Assembly: GCF_025677645.1 (NCBI RefSeq)
Contig: NZ_CP106879.1
Span: forward strand, 620,001-684,000
Source of the DNA: Curtobacterium poinsettiae
GTDB lineage: Bacteria > Actinomycetota > Actinomycetes > Actinomycetales > Microbacteriaceae
DNA: 64,000 bases
Direction of reading: 5' to 3'
Shown here piece by piece: positions 49,510 to 59,393 of the stretch. Position numbers and translations under genes: made by a program. The stretch's first letter is position 1, and each line of letters begins with the position of its first letter. The notes beneath the pieces are model-generated. The model saw nothing but the letters and a program-made list of their open reading frames with translations. It did no database searches and was not told the origin of the DNA.

Positions 49510-50832
49510 TCAGCTCGCGTCCGCCTGGTCGTCGCGGTCCGACGCGGTCGGGTCCAGTGCCGTGCGGTCGGCCAGCGGGACGACGGGCGACGGCAGCTCC
49601 GGCTCGGCCTCCGGCCGGACGCCGTACAGGGAGTCGATCGCCCCGACGAACTCCTCGCCGCGACCCGCGCGACCGAGCTCGCGAGCGCGGACCGAGGGAC
49701 GGTGCAGCAGGACGCCGACCAGGTGCCGGAGCGCCCGCTCGGTGTGCTCGACGGACTCGCCGTCGGCGTCCGCGCGGCGCTTGGCCCGGTCGATCTCGTC
49801 GTCGAGGATGTCGAACACGTGCTTGCGGAACGCCACGAGCGCCGGGGTCGTCGACTGCTCCATCGCCTGGGCGCGGAACCGGGACACGGCGTCGTCGACC
49901 ATCGCGCGGGCCTCGGACTCGGCGTTCAGCTCGGAGATCGGGGCGTGGATGCTGATCGTCTCGAGGTCGAGCAGTTCGACGCCGTCGACGCCGGCGGCTG
50001 CGGGGTCGACGTTGCGGGGGAGCCCGAGGTCGATGACGATGCGGCGCACCCCGTCGTCGAGGTCGGCCGGTGCGACGACCGGGACCTCGCTCGAGGTGCA
50101 GGTGATCAGGACGTCGCTCTCGCCGATGGCCTGGCGCAGGTCACGGGCGGCGACGAGGTCGTGCTTGGCGGCGAACCAGGGAGCGCGGCCCGAGGGTGAG
50201 AACACCTGGATGTTCGTGGCGCCACGGTCACGCAGGGCGGCGATGGTGGTGGCCGCGTAGCTGCCGGTGCCGACGAGCAGCACGCGGGTGCGGGCCCAGT
50301 CGGTGACCCGCGACGAGGCGAGCTCGAGGCCCAGGCGCACGAGCGACCGGCCGGCGGCGCCGATGCGGGTGCGGGTCTTGACGCCGCGCGAGGTGTGCGC
50401 AGCCTCTTGGAACAGGCGCTCGAGGTCCGAGGTGGTGGTGCCGTTCGACCGGGCGTCCTCGAGCGAGCGCCGGACCTGGCCGGAGATCTCGGTCTCGCCG
50501 ACGACGACGGACTCGAGTCCGCTCGACACGGCGAACAGGTGCTGCACGACGTCCTTGCCGCCCAGCACGTTGACGGAGTCCAGGACCTCGGTGGCGTCCA
50601 GGTCGCTCGCGGCAGCCACGGCCTGCACGGTGGCGGAGACGGCGGAGTCGCTCTCGTCGCCCGCGATGTCGAGGTACGCCTCGAAGCGGTTGCAGGTCGC
50701 GAGGACCACTGCGCCGTCCAGGACGCCGGCATCCGTGACGAGTCGGCTGGCTGCCGCGGGTGCACCGATGCTCAGTCGCTCCAGGAGATCGAAGCTGGCG
50801 TTGCGATGCGACGCCGTGAGACAGATGAGCAC
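49510..50832 (-). CDS. hemA: glutamyl-tRNA reductase HemA
   Basis: The 440-residue product reduces glutamyl-tRNA to glutamate-1-semialdehyde, the first step of heme synthesis. Cys47 in VLATCNRFEAYLD is the catalytic thiol. VVGETEISGQVRRSLEDAR and the Rossmann segment VLLVGTGSYAATTIAAL follow. The C-terminal tail is acidic and longer than minimal. GTG at 50832 (VLICLTASHRNASFDLLERL) is the family start. It is divergent from hemE with only 38 bp between the starts, so promoters overlap and the messages are probably nearly leaderless. Confidence 0.95.
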   Translation of the reverse strand: MLICLTASHRNASFDLLERLSIGAPAAASRLVTDAGVLDGAVVLATCNRFEAYLDIAGDESDSAVSATVQAVAAASDLDATEVLDSVNVLGGKDVVQHLFAVSSGLESVVVGETEISGQVRRSLEDARSNGTTTSDLERLFQEAAHTSRGVKTRTRIGAAGRSLVRLGLELASSRVTDWARTRVLLVGTGSYAATTIAALRDRGATNIQVFSPSGRAPWFAAKHDLVAARDLRQAIGESDVLITCTSSEVPVVAPADLDDGVRRIVIDLGLPRNVDPAAAGVDGVELLDLETISIHAPISELNAESEARAMVDDAVSRFRAQAMEQSTTPALVAFRKHVFDILDDEIDRAKRRADADGESVEHTERALRHLVGVLLHRPSVRARELGRAGRGEEFVGAIDSLYGVRPEAEPELPSPVVPLADRTALDPTASDRDDQADAS

Positions 50833-50870
50833 GTAGTCAATGGTAACGCGCTCGATGGGAGAATCATCCG

Positions 50871-52007
50871 GTGACCGAAGCGACGACCACATCCCTCCCC
50901 GACTCCCACCCCCTGGCATCAGGGCGGACGAGTGGTTCCCGCCTGGTGCGGGCCCTGCGGGGTGACCGTCCGGAGACGCTCCCGGTCTGGTTCATGCGGC
51001 AGGCCGGACGGTCCCTGCCGGAGTACCGGGAGCTCCGGGTCGGCACAGCCATGCTCGACGCCTGTCTCGACCCGGAGATGGCGTCGGAGATCACCCTGCA
51101 GCCGGTCCGCCGGCACGGGGTCGACGCGGGCATCTTCTTCAGCGACATCGTCGTGCCGATCAAGCTCGCCGGTGTGGACGTCGAGATCGTCCCCGGTCGT
51201 GGCCCGGTGCTCTCGTCGCCGATCCGCACCCCCGCCGACGTCGACGCCCTCGAGCAGCTCGACCCCGCGGCCCTCGCCCCGATCGAGCAGGCCGTCCGGC
51301 GCACGGTCGAGCAGCTCGGCGACACCCCGCTGATCGGTTTCGCGGGGGCGCCGTTCACCCTCGCCGCCTACCTGGTCGAGGGCGGCCCGTCCAAGGACCA
51401 CATCCGCGCCCGCACGCTCATGCACGCCGACCCCGAGACGTGGGCGCGGCTGCTCGCCTGGGCCGCCGAGGTGTCCGGGATGTTCCTCCGGGCACAGGTG
51501 CTCGCCGGGGCCTCGGCCGCGCAGCTCTTCGACTCGTGGGTCGGGTCGCTCTCCCGCGCCGACTACGTCCGCTCCGTCGCACCGCACTCCGCGCAGGCGA
51601 TGTCGCACGTCGCCGAGCTCGGGGTGCCGCGCATCCACTTCGGTGTCGGCAGCGGCGAGGTCCTGGCCGACATGACGACCTTCGGCACGGACACCGTCGG
51701 CGTCGACGCGGTCGGGGTCGACTGGCGCCTGCCGCTCGACCAGGCGGTCCAGCGCGTCGGCACCGGTGTCAGCGTGCAGGGCAACATCGACCCGGCGATG
51801 CTCTCGGCGCCGTGGGGCGTCCTCGAAGCGCACGTCCGCGACGTCGTCCGTCGGGGCGGTGCCGCACGGGCCCACGTCGTGAACCTCGGCCACGGGGTCC
51901 CGCCCGAGACCGACCCGGACGTCCTGACCCGCGTGGTCGAGCTGGTCCACTCGCTCGGCGACGGCCGCGCGGACGACGGTGCAGCGCAGGACGGAGCCGG
52001 CGCGTGA
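50871..52007 (+). CDS. hemE: uroporphyrinogen decarboxylase HemE
   Basis: The 378-residue product makes coproporphyrinogen III by four decarboxylations. The signature PVWFMRQAGRSLPEYRELR is intact, as are FFSDIVVPIKLAGVDVEIVPG, GFAGAPFTLAAYLVEGG and VQGNIDPAML. It starts with GTG and overlaps the next gene by 4 bp (GTGA). A GGGAGAAT stretch about 10 bp upstream may be an extended -10 element. Confidence 0.96.
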   Translation: MTEATTTSLPDSHPLASGRTSGSRLVRALRGDRPETLPVWFMRQAGRSLPEYRELRVGTAMLDACLDPEMASEITLQPVRRHGVDAGIFFSDIVVPIKLAGVDVEIVPGRGPVLSSPIRTPADVDALEQLDPAALAPIEQAVRRTVEQLGDTPLIGFAGAPFTLAAYLVEGGPSKDHIRARTLMHADPETWARLLAWAAEVSGMFLRAQVLAGASAAQLFDSWVGSLSRADYVRSVAPHSAQAMSHVAELGVPRIHFGVGSGEVLADMTTFGTDTVGVDAVGVDWRLPLDQAVQRVGTGVSVQGNIDPAMLSAPWGVLEAHVRDVVRRGGAARAHVVNLGHGVPPETDPDVLTRVVELVHSLGDGRADDGAAQDGAGA

Positions 52008-53320
52008 CCGACGTCGTCGTGGTCGGCGGCGGGATCGCCGGGCTCGTCACCGCCCGTGACCTCGCCAAGGGCGGCGCCCACGTGGTGCTCGTCGAGTCCT
52101 CGGGCGAGCTCGGGGGCATGATCCGGCGGCACACCGTCGGCGGGATCGACCTGGACATGGCGGCGGACTCGTTCGCCACCCGCACGGAGGCCGTCGGCCG
52201 CCTGGCGATCGAGCTCGGGCTCGGCAACGACGTCGTCGCCCCCGACCCGCGCGGCGCCTGGCTCATGACCCGCGACGGCCGGACCTCCCCGATCCCCGCG
52301 ACCGGGCTCCTCGGCATCCCGAGCACCCCGATGGCCGCCGACGTGCTGGCCGTGGTCGGGCAGAAGGGCGGCCTGCGCGCCCAGATGGACTCGCTGCTGC
52401 CGGCACCGGTGGGTGCCAAGGCCTCCTCGCTCGGCGAACTCGTCCGCCGGCGCATGGGGGAGCGGGTGCTCGACGACCTCGTGGTGCCGATCGCCGGTGG
52501 CGTGCACTCCACCCACCCCGACCAGCTCGACCCCGACCGGGTGGCTCCGGGCCTGCGTGCCGCGCTGCTCCGCGAGGGGTCGCTCGCCCGGGCGGTCCTG
52601 TCACTCCGCGAACGCGCGGCCGCCGGCACCCCGGTGCAGGGGATCCGCGGTGGGACGGTGCGTCTGGTGGACGAGCTCGTCGCCGACATGGAGACCTACG
52701 GGGTGGACGTCCGGCTGCGCACCCGGGCGACCCGCATCGAGGCGCACGCGGTCGAGATCGTCGACGCCGACGGCACGACCGAACGGCTGCCGGCCCAGCA
52801 CACCCTGTCCTCCGTCGCCGATCCGGAGCGCACCGCCGCCCCCGACCGGACGGGCATCCAGCTCGTCACGCTCGTCGTCGACCAGCCGGACCTCGACGCC
52901 GCCCCGCGTGGCACCGGGATGCTCGTGCACCCGGACGCGCAGGCGGTGTCGGCGAAGGCCCTCACACACGCGACGGTGAAGTGGCCGTGGCTGGCCGACG
53001 TTGCGGACGGACGCCACGTCCTGCGGCTGAGCTACGCGACCGCCGCGACGGACCCTGCGGGCGTCGCCACGAGCCTCCCGGTCGACCCGGCCGACCCCGT
53101 CGGCAGCCGCGCCCTGCAGGACGCGTCCACGCTGCTCGGCGTGCCGATCACGGCGGACCGCGTCAGCGGCGCCGCCCGTGTCGGCTGGTACGGACCGGAC
53201 CTCGCCGCGGCCGGTCTGGCCGAGGGTGTCGTCGGCATCGGCGAGGCCTCGACCGGACGCGGCCTGGCGGGCATCATCGCCGCCGCTCGGAAGGCGGCCG
53301 ACGAGATCCTCGCTTCCTGA
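52004..53320 (+). CDS. hemY: coproporphyrinogen III oxidase, HemY/CgoX type
   Basis: A 438-residue FAD enzyme. It begins DVVVVGGGIAGLVTARDLAKGGAHVVLVESSGELGG, the dinucleotide-binding fold, and ends VVGIGEASTGRGLAGIIAAARKAADEI, the FAD-contact helix. In organisms with HemQ/ChdC this protein oxidises coproporphyrinogen III rather than protoporphyrinogen; it is named hemY or cgoX. It is coupled to hemE. A 100-bp gap separates it from three small envelope genes. Confidence 0.94.
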   Translation: MTDVVVVGGGIAGLVTARDLAKGGAHVVLVESSGELGGMIRRHTVGGIDLDMAADSFATRTEAVGRLAIELGLGNDVVAPDPRGAWLMTRDGRTSPIPATGLLGIPSTPMAADVLAVVGQKGGLRAQMDSLLPAPVGAKASSLGELVRRRMGERVLDDLVVPIAGGVHSTHPDQLDPDRVAPGLRAALLREGSLARAVLSLRERAAAGTPVQGIRGGTVRLVDELVADMETYGVDVRLRTRATRIEAHAVEIVDADGTTERLPAQHTLSSVADPERTAAPDRTGIQLVTLVVDQPDLDAAPRGTGMLVHPDAQAVSAKALTHATVKWPWLADVADGRHVLRLSYATAATDPAGVATSLPVDPADPVGSRALQDASTLLGVPITADRVSGAARVGWYGPDLAAAGLAEGVVGIGEASTGRGLAGIIAAARKAADEILAS

Positions 53321-53420
53321 GCGGACCCCGCAGCCCCTGAGGGCTACTGTTGGTGAGACCGCCGGACGTATTCCGTTCGGTGCATGACCACCGCACAACC
53401 AATGCACGGAGGAATCGCAC

Positions 53421-53675
53421 ATGCGCGGAAAGCTCCTGTTCGTCGCCGGCGCCGCACTCGGGTACGTCCTGGGATCGCGAGCCGGACGGGCGCGGTACGA
53501 GCAGATCAAGACCGTCAGCGGCAAGGTCTGGAACAGCAACGGCGTCCAGAAGGGCGTGCACGTCGCCGAGGACTTCATCGCCGACAAGACCCCGGACGTC
53601 GCCGAGTTCATCGGTGAGACGACCAAGAAGGCCGTCCGCAAGGTCGGCCAGAAGAAGGACACCACCACCTCATGA
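53421..53675 (+). CDS. YtxH-like small membrane-associated protein
   Basis: The 84-residue product has one N-terminal helix (KLLFVAGAALGYVLGSRAGRARYEQIK) followed by a basic amphipathic stretch, the pattern of YtxH-like proteins. It has a GGAGG site and overlaps the holin-like gene by 4 bp (ATGA). A GTGCAT/ATGCAC inverted repeat with a 16-base spacer lies upstream at 53380-53407. Its role in the heme operon is unknown. Confidence 0.78.
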   Translation: MRGKLLFVAGAALGYVLGSRAGRARYEQIKTVSGKVWNSNGVQKGVHVAEDFIADKTPDVAEFIGETTKKAVRKVGQKKDTTTS

Positions 53676-54130
53676 CCGACACCCGCGATCGCAAGTCGCG
53701 TTCGCTGTTCGGCCTGGTCGGTGACGTCCCGAAGCTCGTCAAGGGCCTGGTCAAGGGCGAGATCGACCTGCTCAAGGCCGAGATGCTCGCGAAGGCGAAG
53801 ATCTTCGGCCTCGCAGCCGGTCTGCTGGTCGGCGCGCTCGTCGTCGTGCTCTACGCGATCGGCGTCCTGCTGACAGCAGCCGTGATGGGCCTCGCGACCG
53901 TGATGCCGGCGTGGCTGGCCGCGCTGGTGGTGGCCGTGGTGATGCTGATCATCGCCGCGATCCTCGGTCTCGTCGGCTGGAAGCGCCTGAAGAAGGGCCT
54001 GCCGATCACGCCGAAGCGCACCATCGCCAGCGTCAAGGACGACATCAACGCGGTCAAGGGCCTCGGCAAGAAGCCGACCCCGCCGACGCAGTACGGCAGC
54101 CGCAAGCCGGACGTCGACGGCCGCTCCTGA
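53672..54130 (+). CDS. phage holin-like (actinobacterial putative holin-X) membrane protein
   Basis: The 152-residue product shows an amphipathic N-terminus (GDVPKLVKGLVKGEIDLLKAEMLAKAKIFG), two strong helices (LLVGALVVVLYAIGVLLTAAVM and WLAALVVAVVMLIIAAILGLVG) and a basic tail, as in Phage_holin_3_6 proteins. These are resident chromosomal proteins, not evidence of a prophage. It is coupled to the YtxH-like gene. Confidence 0.82.
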   Translation: MTDTRDRKSRSLFGLVGDVPKLVKGLVKGEIDLLKAEMLAKAKIFGLAAGLLVGALVVVLYAIGVLLTAAVMGLATVMPAWLAALVVAVVMLIIAAILGLVGWKRLKKGLPITPKRTIASVKDDINAVKGLGKKPTPPTQYGSRKPDVDGRS

Positions 54131-54171
54131 GCGCCGACAGCCCCGACAGCCGCACCACCGACGGAGGAACC

Positions 54172-54402
54172 GTGACCGACCCGCACGACGATCTCGCTGC
54201 TCGCGTCGCCGCGACCCGCGCCCAGTTGTTCGACACCCTCGACGCGATCGAGGACAAGCTCAACGTCCCGAAGCAGATCGGGATCGCGGCGTCGAAGTTC
54301 AAGCGCGGCCTCGACGAGAAGCCGGTGCCCTACCTGGCCGGTCTCGCAGCCGGCGTGGCGGTGGTCGGGGGTATCGTCGTGATGGTGCTCCGACGGCGGT
54401 AG
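54172..54402 (+). CDS. DUF3618 domain protein
   Basis: The 76-residue product has the DUF3618 motif LAARVAATRAQLFDTLDAIEDKLNVPKQI and a C-terminal helix (YLAGLAAGVAVVGGIVVMVL) ending RRR. It starts with GTG behind an ACGGAGGAAC site. The three small proteins at 53421-54402 look like one membrane-stress or envelope group inserted between heme genes. Confidence 0.82.
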   Translation: MTDPHDDLAARVAATRAQLFDTLDAIEDKLNVPKQIGIAASKFKRGLDEKPVPYLAGLAAGVAVVGGIVVMVLRRR

Positions 54403-54470
54403 ACCGCCCGAGCGCGGTCCACCGGATGCGGGGCGGCCAACACCCTGGCAACCGATAGGACAATGGATCC

Positions 54471-55223
54471 ATGAGCTCCGACGCGCCCGCGCACGCGAAC
54501 GACCACCCCCACACCGAACCCGCCGAGACCGTTCACCCGGACTCCGGGATCGACCCGAACCTGCTGACGGCCTACGCCCTCTGGGCAGTGTTCCGCCGGC
54601 CCCTCGGTCCGGTCCACCGCGTCGGCGACGACGCCGTGGCCGAACTCGACACCGTGATCGCCGGCGCCGCCGAGCGCGGGGTCACGATCCGCGGCTTCTA
54701 CGACGTCTCGGCCTTCCGTGCCGATGCCGACGTCATGGTCTGGCTGCACGGCGACGACGCGCAGGCCATCCAGGCCGTGCTGCGCGAGATCCGTCGCACC
54801 GGCCTGTTCCAGGACGCCGAGCCGGTCTGGCACGTGATGGCGATGCACCGCGAGGCCGAGTTCAACAAGCGGCACACCCCCGCGTTCCTGCGCGGCAAGG
54901 ACCCCGAGGCGTGGATCACGGTGTACCCGTTCGTCCGCTCCTACGAGTGGTACCTGCTGCCCGAGGAGGAGCGCTCGAAGATGCTCCGCGACCACGGCAT
55001 CGCCGGCGCGAAGTACCGCCGCGTGCTCACGAACACCATCGCGACCTTCGCCCTGAGCGACTACGAGTGGATCCTGCCGCTCGAGAGCCCGGACCTCGTC
55101 GACCTCGTCGACCTGATGCGCGATCTCCGCTACACCGAAGCGCGCATGCACGTGCGCGAAGAGGTCCCCTTCTTCACGGGTCGTCGCGTGACGACCGCCG
55201 AACTCCCGGAGGTGCTGTCATGA
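54471..55223 (+). CDS. hemQ: coproheme decarboxylase ChdC (HemQ)
   Basis: The 250-residue product converts iron coproporphyrin III to heme b with peroxide. Tyr152 in VYPFVRSYEWY is the expected radical tyrosine and His175 in RSKMLRDHG the heme ligand. The N-terminal 30 residues are a His/Pro/Glu-rich extension. It shares a 4-bp overlap with the ferrochelatase gene (ATGA). Its presence establishes the coproporphyrin-dependent pathway. Confidence 0.95.
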   Translation: MSSDAPAHANDHPHTEPAETVHPDSGIDPNLLTAYALWAVFRRPLGPVHRVGDDAVAELDTVIAGAAERGVTIRGFYDVSAFRADADVMVWLHGDDAQAIQAVLREIRRTGLFQDAEPVWHVMAMHREAEFNKRHTPAFLRGKDPEAWITVYPFVRSYEWYLLPEEERSKMLRDHGIAGAKYRRVLTNTIATFALSDYEWILPLESPDLVDLVDLMRDLRYTEARMHVREEVPFFTGRRVTTAELPEVLS

Positions 55224-56452
55224 CCGACACCAGCATGATCACGAACGGCCAGGTCCTCGCCGCCACCCCCGCGGCGGCGTCCGGTCCCGAGCACGTCGAG
55301 ACCCCGACCGCGTACGACGCGATCCTGCTCGCCGGCTTCGGTGGCCCCGAGGGCCAGGACGACGTCATCCCCTTCCTGCGCAACGTCACCCGCGGCCGCG
55401 GGATCCCGGACGAGCGTCTGGAAGAGGTGGCGCACCACTACCGCCACTTCGGCGGCGTGAGCCCGATCAACGCGCAGAACCGTGCGCTCAAGGCCGCACT
55501 CGAGGCCGAGTTGGCGTCGCGCGGCATCGACATGCCGGTCCTCTGGGGCAACCGCAACTGGGAGCCCTACCTGGAAGAAGCCTTCACCGAGGCGGCGGAC
55601 AAGGGCTACACGAAGCTCGTCGCCATCGCCACGAGCGCGTACTCGTCGTTCTCGAGCTGCCGGCAGTACCGCGAGGACTACGCCCGCGTGCTCACCGAGA
55701 CCGGTCTGATCGACACGATCCAGATCGACAAGGTCCGCCAGTTCTTCGACCACCCGGGCTTCGTCCGCCCGTTCATCGACGGCGTCCGCGACGGCATGGC
55801 CCGCGCGATCGCCGAGAACGAGGGCCTCGACGTCGCGACCGAGCTGCAGGTGCTCTTCTCGACGCACTCGATCCCGTCGTCCGACGCCGCCCGCTCCGGC
55901 CCCCACTACCGCGGGTTCGACGAGCACGGCGCGTACGAGGCGCAGCACCTGGCCGTCGGCGAGGTCGTCCTCGACCAGGCCTGGGCCGAGCTCCTCGAGC
56001 AGCCCGAGCACGCCCACCTGCAGGGCACGTCGAAGCCCGCCTGGAAGCTCGTCTACCAGTCGCGCTCCGGCCCCCCGACGCAGCCGTGGCTCGAGCCCGA
56101 CATCAACGACTACATGAACGAGGACCTCAAGGGCGGCCCGACCCGTGCCGTGCTGATCGTCCCGCTCGGCTTCGTCAGCGACCACATGGAGGTCATGTGG
56201 GACCTCGACGAGGAAGCCACCGAGACCGCCGGTGAGCTCGGCTTCTGGTCGCTCCGCACGCAGACCCCCGGCATCGACCCGGCCTACGTGTCCGGTCTCG
56301 TCGACCTGGTGCTCGAGCGCGTCAACGGCACGCCCAAGGCCGAGCGCCCGCACATGACCGACATCGGCCCCTGGTACGACGTGTGCCGTCCGGGCTGCTG
56401 CGAGAACGTGCGAGCGGGGTTCAAGCCCGCCGCCGCGGGCGTCGCTCCGTGA
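55220..56452 (+). CDS. hemH: coproporphyrin III ferrochelatase CpfC (HemH)
   Basis: The 410-residue product inserts Fe2+ into coproporphyrin III. ILLAGFGGPEGQDDVIPFLRNVTRGRGIP and ATSAYSSFSSCRQYRED are family landmarks, and VLFSTHSIPSSD carries the catalytic His. Cysteines at 147, 389, 393 and 394 (CRPGCCE) resemble the [2Fe-2S] ligands of actinobacterial ferrochelatases. The first 30 residues are an unconserved leader. It is coupled to hemC by GTGA. Confidence 0.95.
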   Translation: MTDTSMITNGQVLAATPAAASGPEHVETPTAYDAILLAGFGGPEGQDDVIPFLRNVTRGRGIPDERLEEVAHHYRHFGGVSPINAQNRALKAALEAELASRGIDMPVLWGNRNWEPYLEEAFTEAADKGYTKLVAIATSAYSSFSSCRQYREDYARVLTETGLIDTIQIDKVRQFFDHPGFVRPFIDGVRDGMARAIAENEGLDVATELQVLFSTHSIPSSDAARSGPHYRGFDEHGAYEAQHLAVGEVVLDQAWAELLEQPEHAHLQGTSKPAWKLVYQSRSGPPTQPWLEPDINDYMNEDLKGGPTRAVLIVPLGFVSDHMEVMWDLDEEATETAGELGFWSLRTQTPGIDPAYVSGLVDLVLERVNGTPKAERPHMTDIGPWYDVCRPGCCENVRAGFKPAAAGVAP

Positions 56453-57501
56453 CCGACACGACCGCGGACGACCCCAGCGCCACCGGGCCCGACGGGCCGA
56501 CCCCGATCCGGCTCGGCACCCGTGCCAGCCGGCTCGCGGTCGCGCAGTCGCAGGACGTTGCCGACCGCCTGGCGAAGGCGGCCGGTCGCCCCGTCGAACT
56601 CGTCACCGTCACGAGCGAGGGCGACACGAACCGTGCCTCGCTGGCGTCGCTCGGCGGCACCGGCGTCTTCGCCAGCGCGCTGCGTGAAGCCCTGGTCGCG
56701 GGCGAGGTCGACGTCCTCGTGCACTCGCTCAAGGACCTGCCGACCGCGCCGTACCCGGGCCTGACGATCGGTGCCGTGCCGAAGCGTGCCGACGCCCGTG
56801 ACGTCCTCGTCGCCCGGAACGGCGCCACCGTCGACACCCTGCCCGAGGGCGCGAAGGTCGGCACCGGTTCGCCGCGCCGTGCCGCGCAGCTCCGTGCGCA
56901 GCGCCCGGACCTCGACGTCGTCGACATCCGCGGCAACATCGACACCCGCCTCGGTCGGGTGGACGACGACCTCGACGCCGTGGTGCTCGCGGCCGCGGGC
57001 CTCGGCCGCATCGACCGCCTGTCGGCCGCCACGGAACTGCTCGACCTCGGCTTCTGGCCGAGTGCTCCGGGACAGGGCGCGCTCGCGGTGGAGATCCGCT
57101 CGGACGAGACCGACCGGGGGCTGCTCGCCGCACTCCGCAAGATCGAGCACGCCCCCACCCGCTTGACGGTGACGGCCGAGCGCGAGGTCCTCGCCAAGCT
57201 CGAGGCCGGCTGCTCCGCCCCGATCGGTGCGACGGCCGTCGTGGACGCCGAGCTGCTGCTCGTGTCCGCGACCGTCTACCGTCCCGACGGCACCGAGTAC
57301 CGCACCGCGTCGCACGCGGCCGTGCTCGACGGGTCGGCGCAGGACCGCCTCGACGAGGCGCTCGCGGTCGGCGGTCGCGTGGCGACCGAGCTGCTCGAGA
57401 ACGGCGCTGCAGACCTCGCCGACCTGGCGACCACCGTCGCCGAGGACACCACGGACGGGCCGTACACCGCGGGTCCCGGACTCGCGACGCCGGCCGAGTA
57501 G
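56449..57501 (+). CDS. hemC: hydroxymethylbilane synthase HemC
   Basis: The 350-residue product polymerises four porphobilinogens. LGTRASRLAVAQSQ is the standard opening, VHSLKDLP carries the catalytic acidic region, and Cys255 in EAGCSAPIGA binds the dipyrromethane cofactor. It ends in TAG at 57499. hemD follows in the same reading frame with no usable start codon of its own, an odd arrangement described separately. Confidence 0.96.
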   Translation: MTDTTADDPSATGPDGPTPIRLGTRASRLAVAQSQDVADRLAKAAGRPVELVTVTSEGDTNRASLASLGGTGVFASALREALVAGEVDVLVHSLKDLPTAPYPGLTIGAVPKRADARDVLVARNGATVDTLPEGAKVGTGSPRRAAQLRAQRPDLDVVDIRGNIDTRLGRVDDDLDAVVLAAAGLGRIDRLSAATELLDLGFWPSAPGQGALAVEIRSDETDRGLLAALRKIEHAPTRLTVTAEREVLAKLEAGCSAPIGATAVVDAELLLVSATVYRPDGTEYRTASHAAVLDGSAQDRLDEALAVGGRVATELLENGAADLADLATTVAEDTTDGPYTAGPGLATPAE

Positions 57502-57504
57502 GCG

Positions 57505-58341
57505 GTCACCACGGAACCCTCCACCACCGCGACGGACGAGGCGCGACCCCCGGTCGTCCTCGTCCCGCGTGGCGGTGCGTGGGGGGACCGGGTCGCCACG
57601 GCGGCGCGGGCCCGTGGGCTCGCCCCCGTCGTCGTCCCGCTCATCACGGACGCTCCGCCGTCCGACCCCGCCGCGCTCGACGCTGCGGTCCATCGACTGG
57701 TCGCCCAGGACACGGCCGGGAGGAACGGATCGCCGACGCACGTCGGTGACCGAACCCCTGTGGCTGGGTACGCCTGGGTGGTGGTGACCAGTGCGACGGC
57801 CGTGACGGTCTTGTCGGAACGCCTGGCGGGCCTCCCGGCCGGGGTCCGCGTCGCCGCGGTCGGCGAGCCGACCGCCCGTGCCGCGCGCGCTGCGGGCTGG
57901 ATCGTCGACCTGGTGCCGGACGAGACGTCCGCCGCCGGCCTGGTGCAGGAGTTGCCGGACACCGACGGCACCGTGCTGTTCCCCCGCTCCGAGATCGCGG
58001 CACCCACGCTCGTCGACGGCCTGCGTGCCCGCGGCATCGACGTGGACGACGTGGTCGCGTACCGTACCGTGGGGACCGGCGACGAGCCGATCACCCTCGA
58101 GACGGCGCCGGCTGCGGTGCTCGTGACGAGCGGCAGCGTCGCCCGCGAGATCGCCCGCCGGATGACCCCGCTCGACCCCCGCACCATGGTGGCCTGCATC
58201 GGCCCCGGTACCGCGACCGACGCCCGTGCGGCCGGACTCCCCGTGCACGCGGTCGGACGAACCCGGTCCGCAGAAGCCCTGCTCGACGCCGTCGTCGAGG
58301 CACTGAACCCAACCACCCCCCACCAGGAAGGTCACCCGTGA
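57505..58341 (+). CDS. hemD: uroporphyrinogen-III synthase HemD, start codon abnormal
   Basis: The product cyclises hydroxymethylbilane. Its body reads [63 protein letters not shown] and [16 protein letters not shown]. The first standard start codon in frame is a GTG at 57760, which would delete about 85 residues, including the conserved VLVPRGG opening. Between the hemC TAG (57499-57501) and that opening there is only GCG GTC ACC ACG GAA. GTC-ACC-ACG looks like a mutated GTG-ACC-ACG start. I list 57505 as the likely ancestral start. hemB overlaps the end (GTGA). Confidence 0.75.
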   Translation, partial: VTTEPSTTATDEARPPVVLVPRGGAWGDRVATAARARGLAPVVVPLITDAPPSDPAALDAAVHRLVAQDTAGRNGSPTHVGDRTPVAGYAWVVVTSATAVTVLSERLAGLPAGVRVAAVGEPTARAARAAGWIVDLVPDETSAAGLVQELPDTDGTVLFPRSEIAAPTLVDGLRARGIDVDDVVAYRTVGTGDEPITLETAPAAVLVTSGSVAREIARRMTPLDPRTMVACIGPGTATDARAAGLPVHAVGRTRSAEALLDAVVEALNPTTPHQEGHP

Positions 58342-59393
58342 CTGGACGCTTCCCCCAGGTCCGACCCCGTCGGCTCCGCGCCACCCCCGCGATGCGACGA
58401 CTCGTGGCCGAGACCCGGCTCCACCCCGCCGAGCTCGTGCTGCCGATGTTCATCCGCGAAGGTGCGACCGACGCCGTGGACATCTCGAGCATGCCGGGCG
58501 TGCAGCAGCACTCCCTCGACTCGTTCCGCCGCGCGCTGGTCGACGCCGCGTCGGTCGGTGTGGGTGGCGTGAACCTGTTCGGCGTCCCGACCACGAAGGA
58601 CGCCACCGGCTCCGGCGCGACCGACCCGGACGGCATCCTCAACGTGGCGATCCGCGTCGCTCGGCAGGAGGTGGGGGATGCCCTCGTGGTGCAGTCCGAC
58701 CTGTGCCTCGACGAGTTCACCGACCACGGGCACTGCGGCGTGCTGGCGGCCGACGGCTCCGTCGACAACGACGCCACGCTGCTGCGCTACCGCGACATGG
58801 CGGTCGCCCAGGCCGAGGCCGGCGCCGAGCTCGTCTGCATGAGCGGGATGATGGACGGCCAGATCGCCGCCGCACGTGACGCCCTCGACGGTGCCGGGCA
58901 CAGCGGCACCGCGCTGCTCGCCTACGCCGCCAAGTACGCCTCGGCGTTCTACGGTCCCTTCCGCGAGGCCGTGTCGTCCTCGCTCGTCGGTGACCGCCGG
59001 ACGTACCAGATCGACGCCGCGAACGGTCGGCAGGGGCTCCGCGAGGTCGCGCTCGACGTCGACGAGGGCGCCGACATCGTGATGGTGAAGCCCGCGATGA
59101 GCTACCTCGACGTGCTCGCCGAGACCGCGGCGACCTCGCCGGTCCCGGTCTGGGCGTACCAGATCTCCGGCGAGTACGCGATGATCACCGCAGCAGCGCA
59201 GAACGGGTGGATCGACCGCGACGCCGCCGCGATGGAGTCGCTCGTCGGCATCAAGCGCGCCGGAGCCGACGCGATCCTGACCTACTTCGCCGTCGACATC
59301 GCACGGAAGCTCAACGAGGAAGCGGGCCTCCGCACCTCGGGCAGCACCGCGGACGTTGCCGGCATCGCCTCGACCGGGAAGGCCCCCGAATGA
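58338..59393 (+). CDS. hemB: delta-aminolevulinic acid dehydratase HemB
   Basis: The 351-residue product condenses two 5-aminolevulinates to porphobilinogen. Schiff-base lysines fit Lys199 ([13 protein letters not shown]) and Lys251 ([10 protein letters not shown]). The metal loop reads [14 protein letters not shown]: of the usual zinc cysteines the middle one is Asp, a mixed form I associate with actinobacteria. It starts with GTG inside the hemD stop and is coupled to hemL by ATGA. Confidence 0.96.
   Translation: MTGRFPQVRPRRLRATPAMRRLVAETRLHPAELVLPMFIREGATDAVDISSMPGVQQHSLDSFRRALVDAASVGVGGVNLFGVPTTKDATGSGATDPDGILNVAIRVARQEVGDALVVQSDLCLDEFTDHGHCGVLAADGSVDNDATLLRYRDMAVAQAEAGAELVCMSGMMDGQIAAARDALDGAGHSGTALLAYAAKYASAFYGPFREAVSSSLVGDRRTYQIDAANGRQGLREVALDVDEGADIVMVKPAMSYLDVLAETAATSPVPVWAYQISGEYAMITAAAQNGWIDRDAAAMESLVGIKRAGADAILTYFAVDIARKLNEEAGLRTSGSTADVAGIASTGKAPE

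Noticed and set aside
53672..54130. Holin-like gene as evidence of a prophage
   Set aside because: The family is a resident actinobacterial membrane protein, and no other phage gene is nearby.
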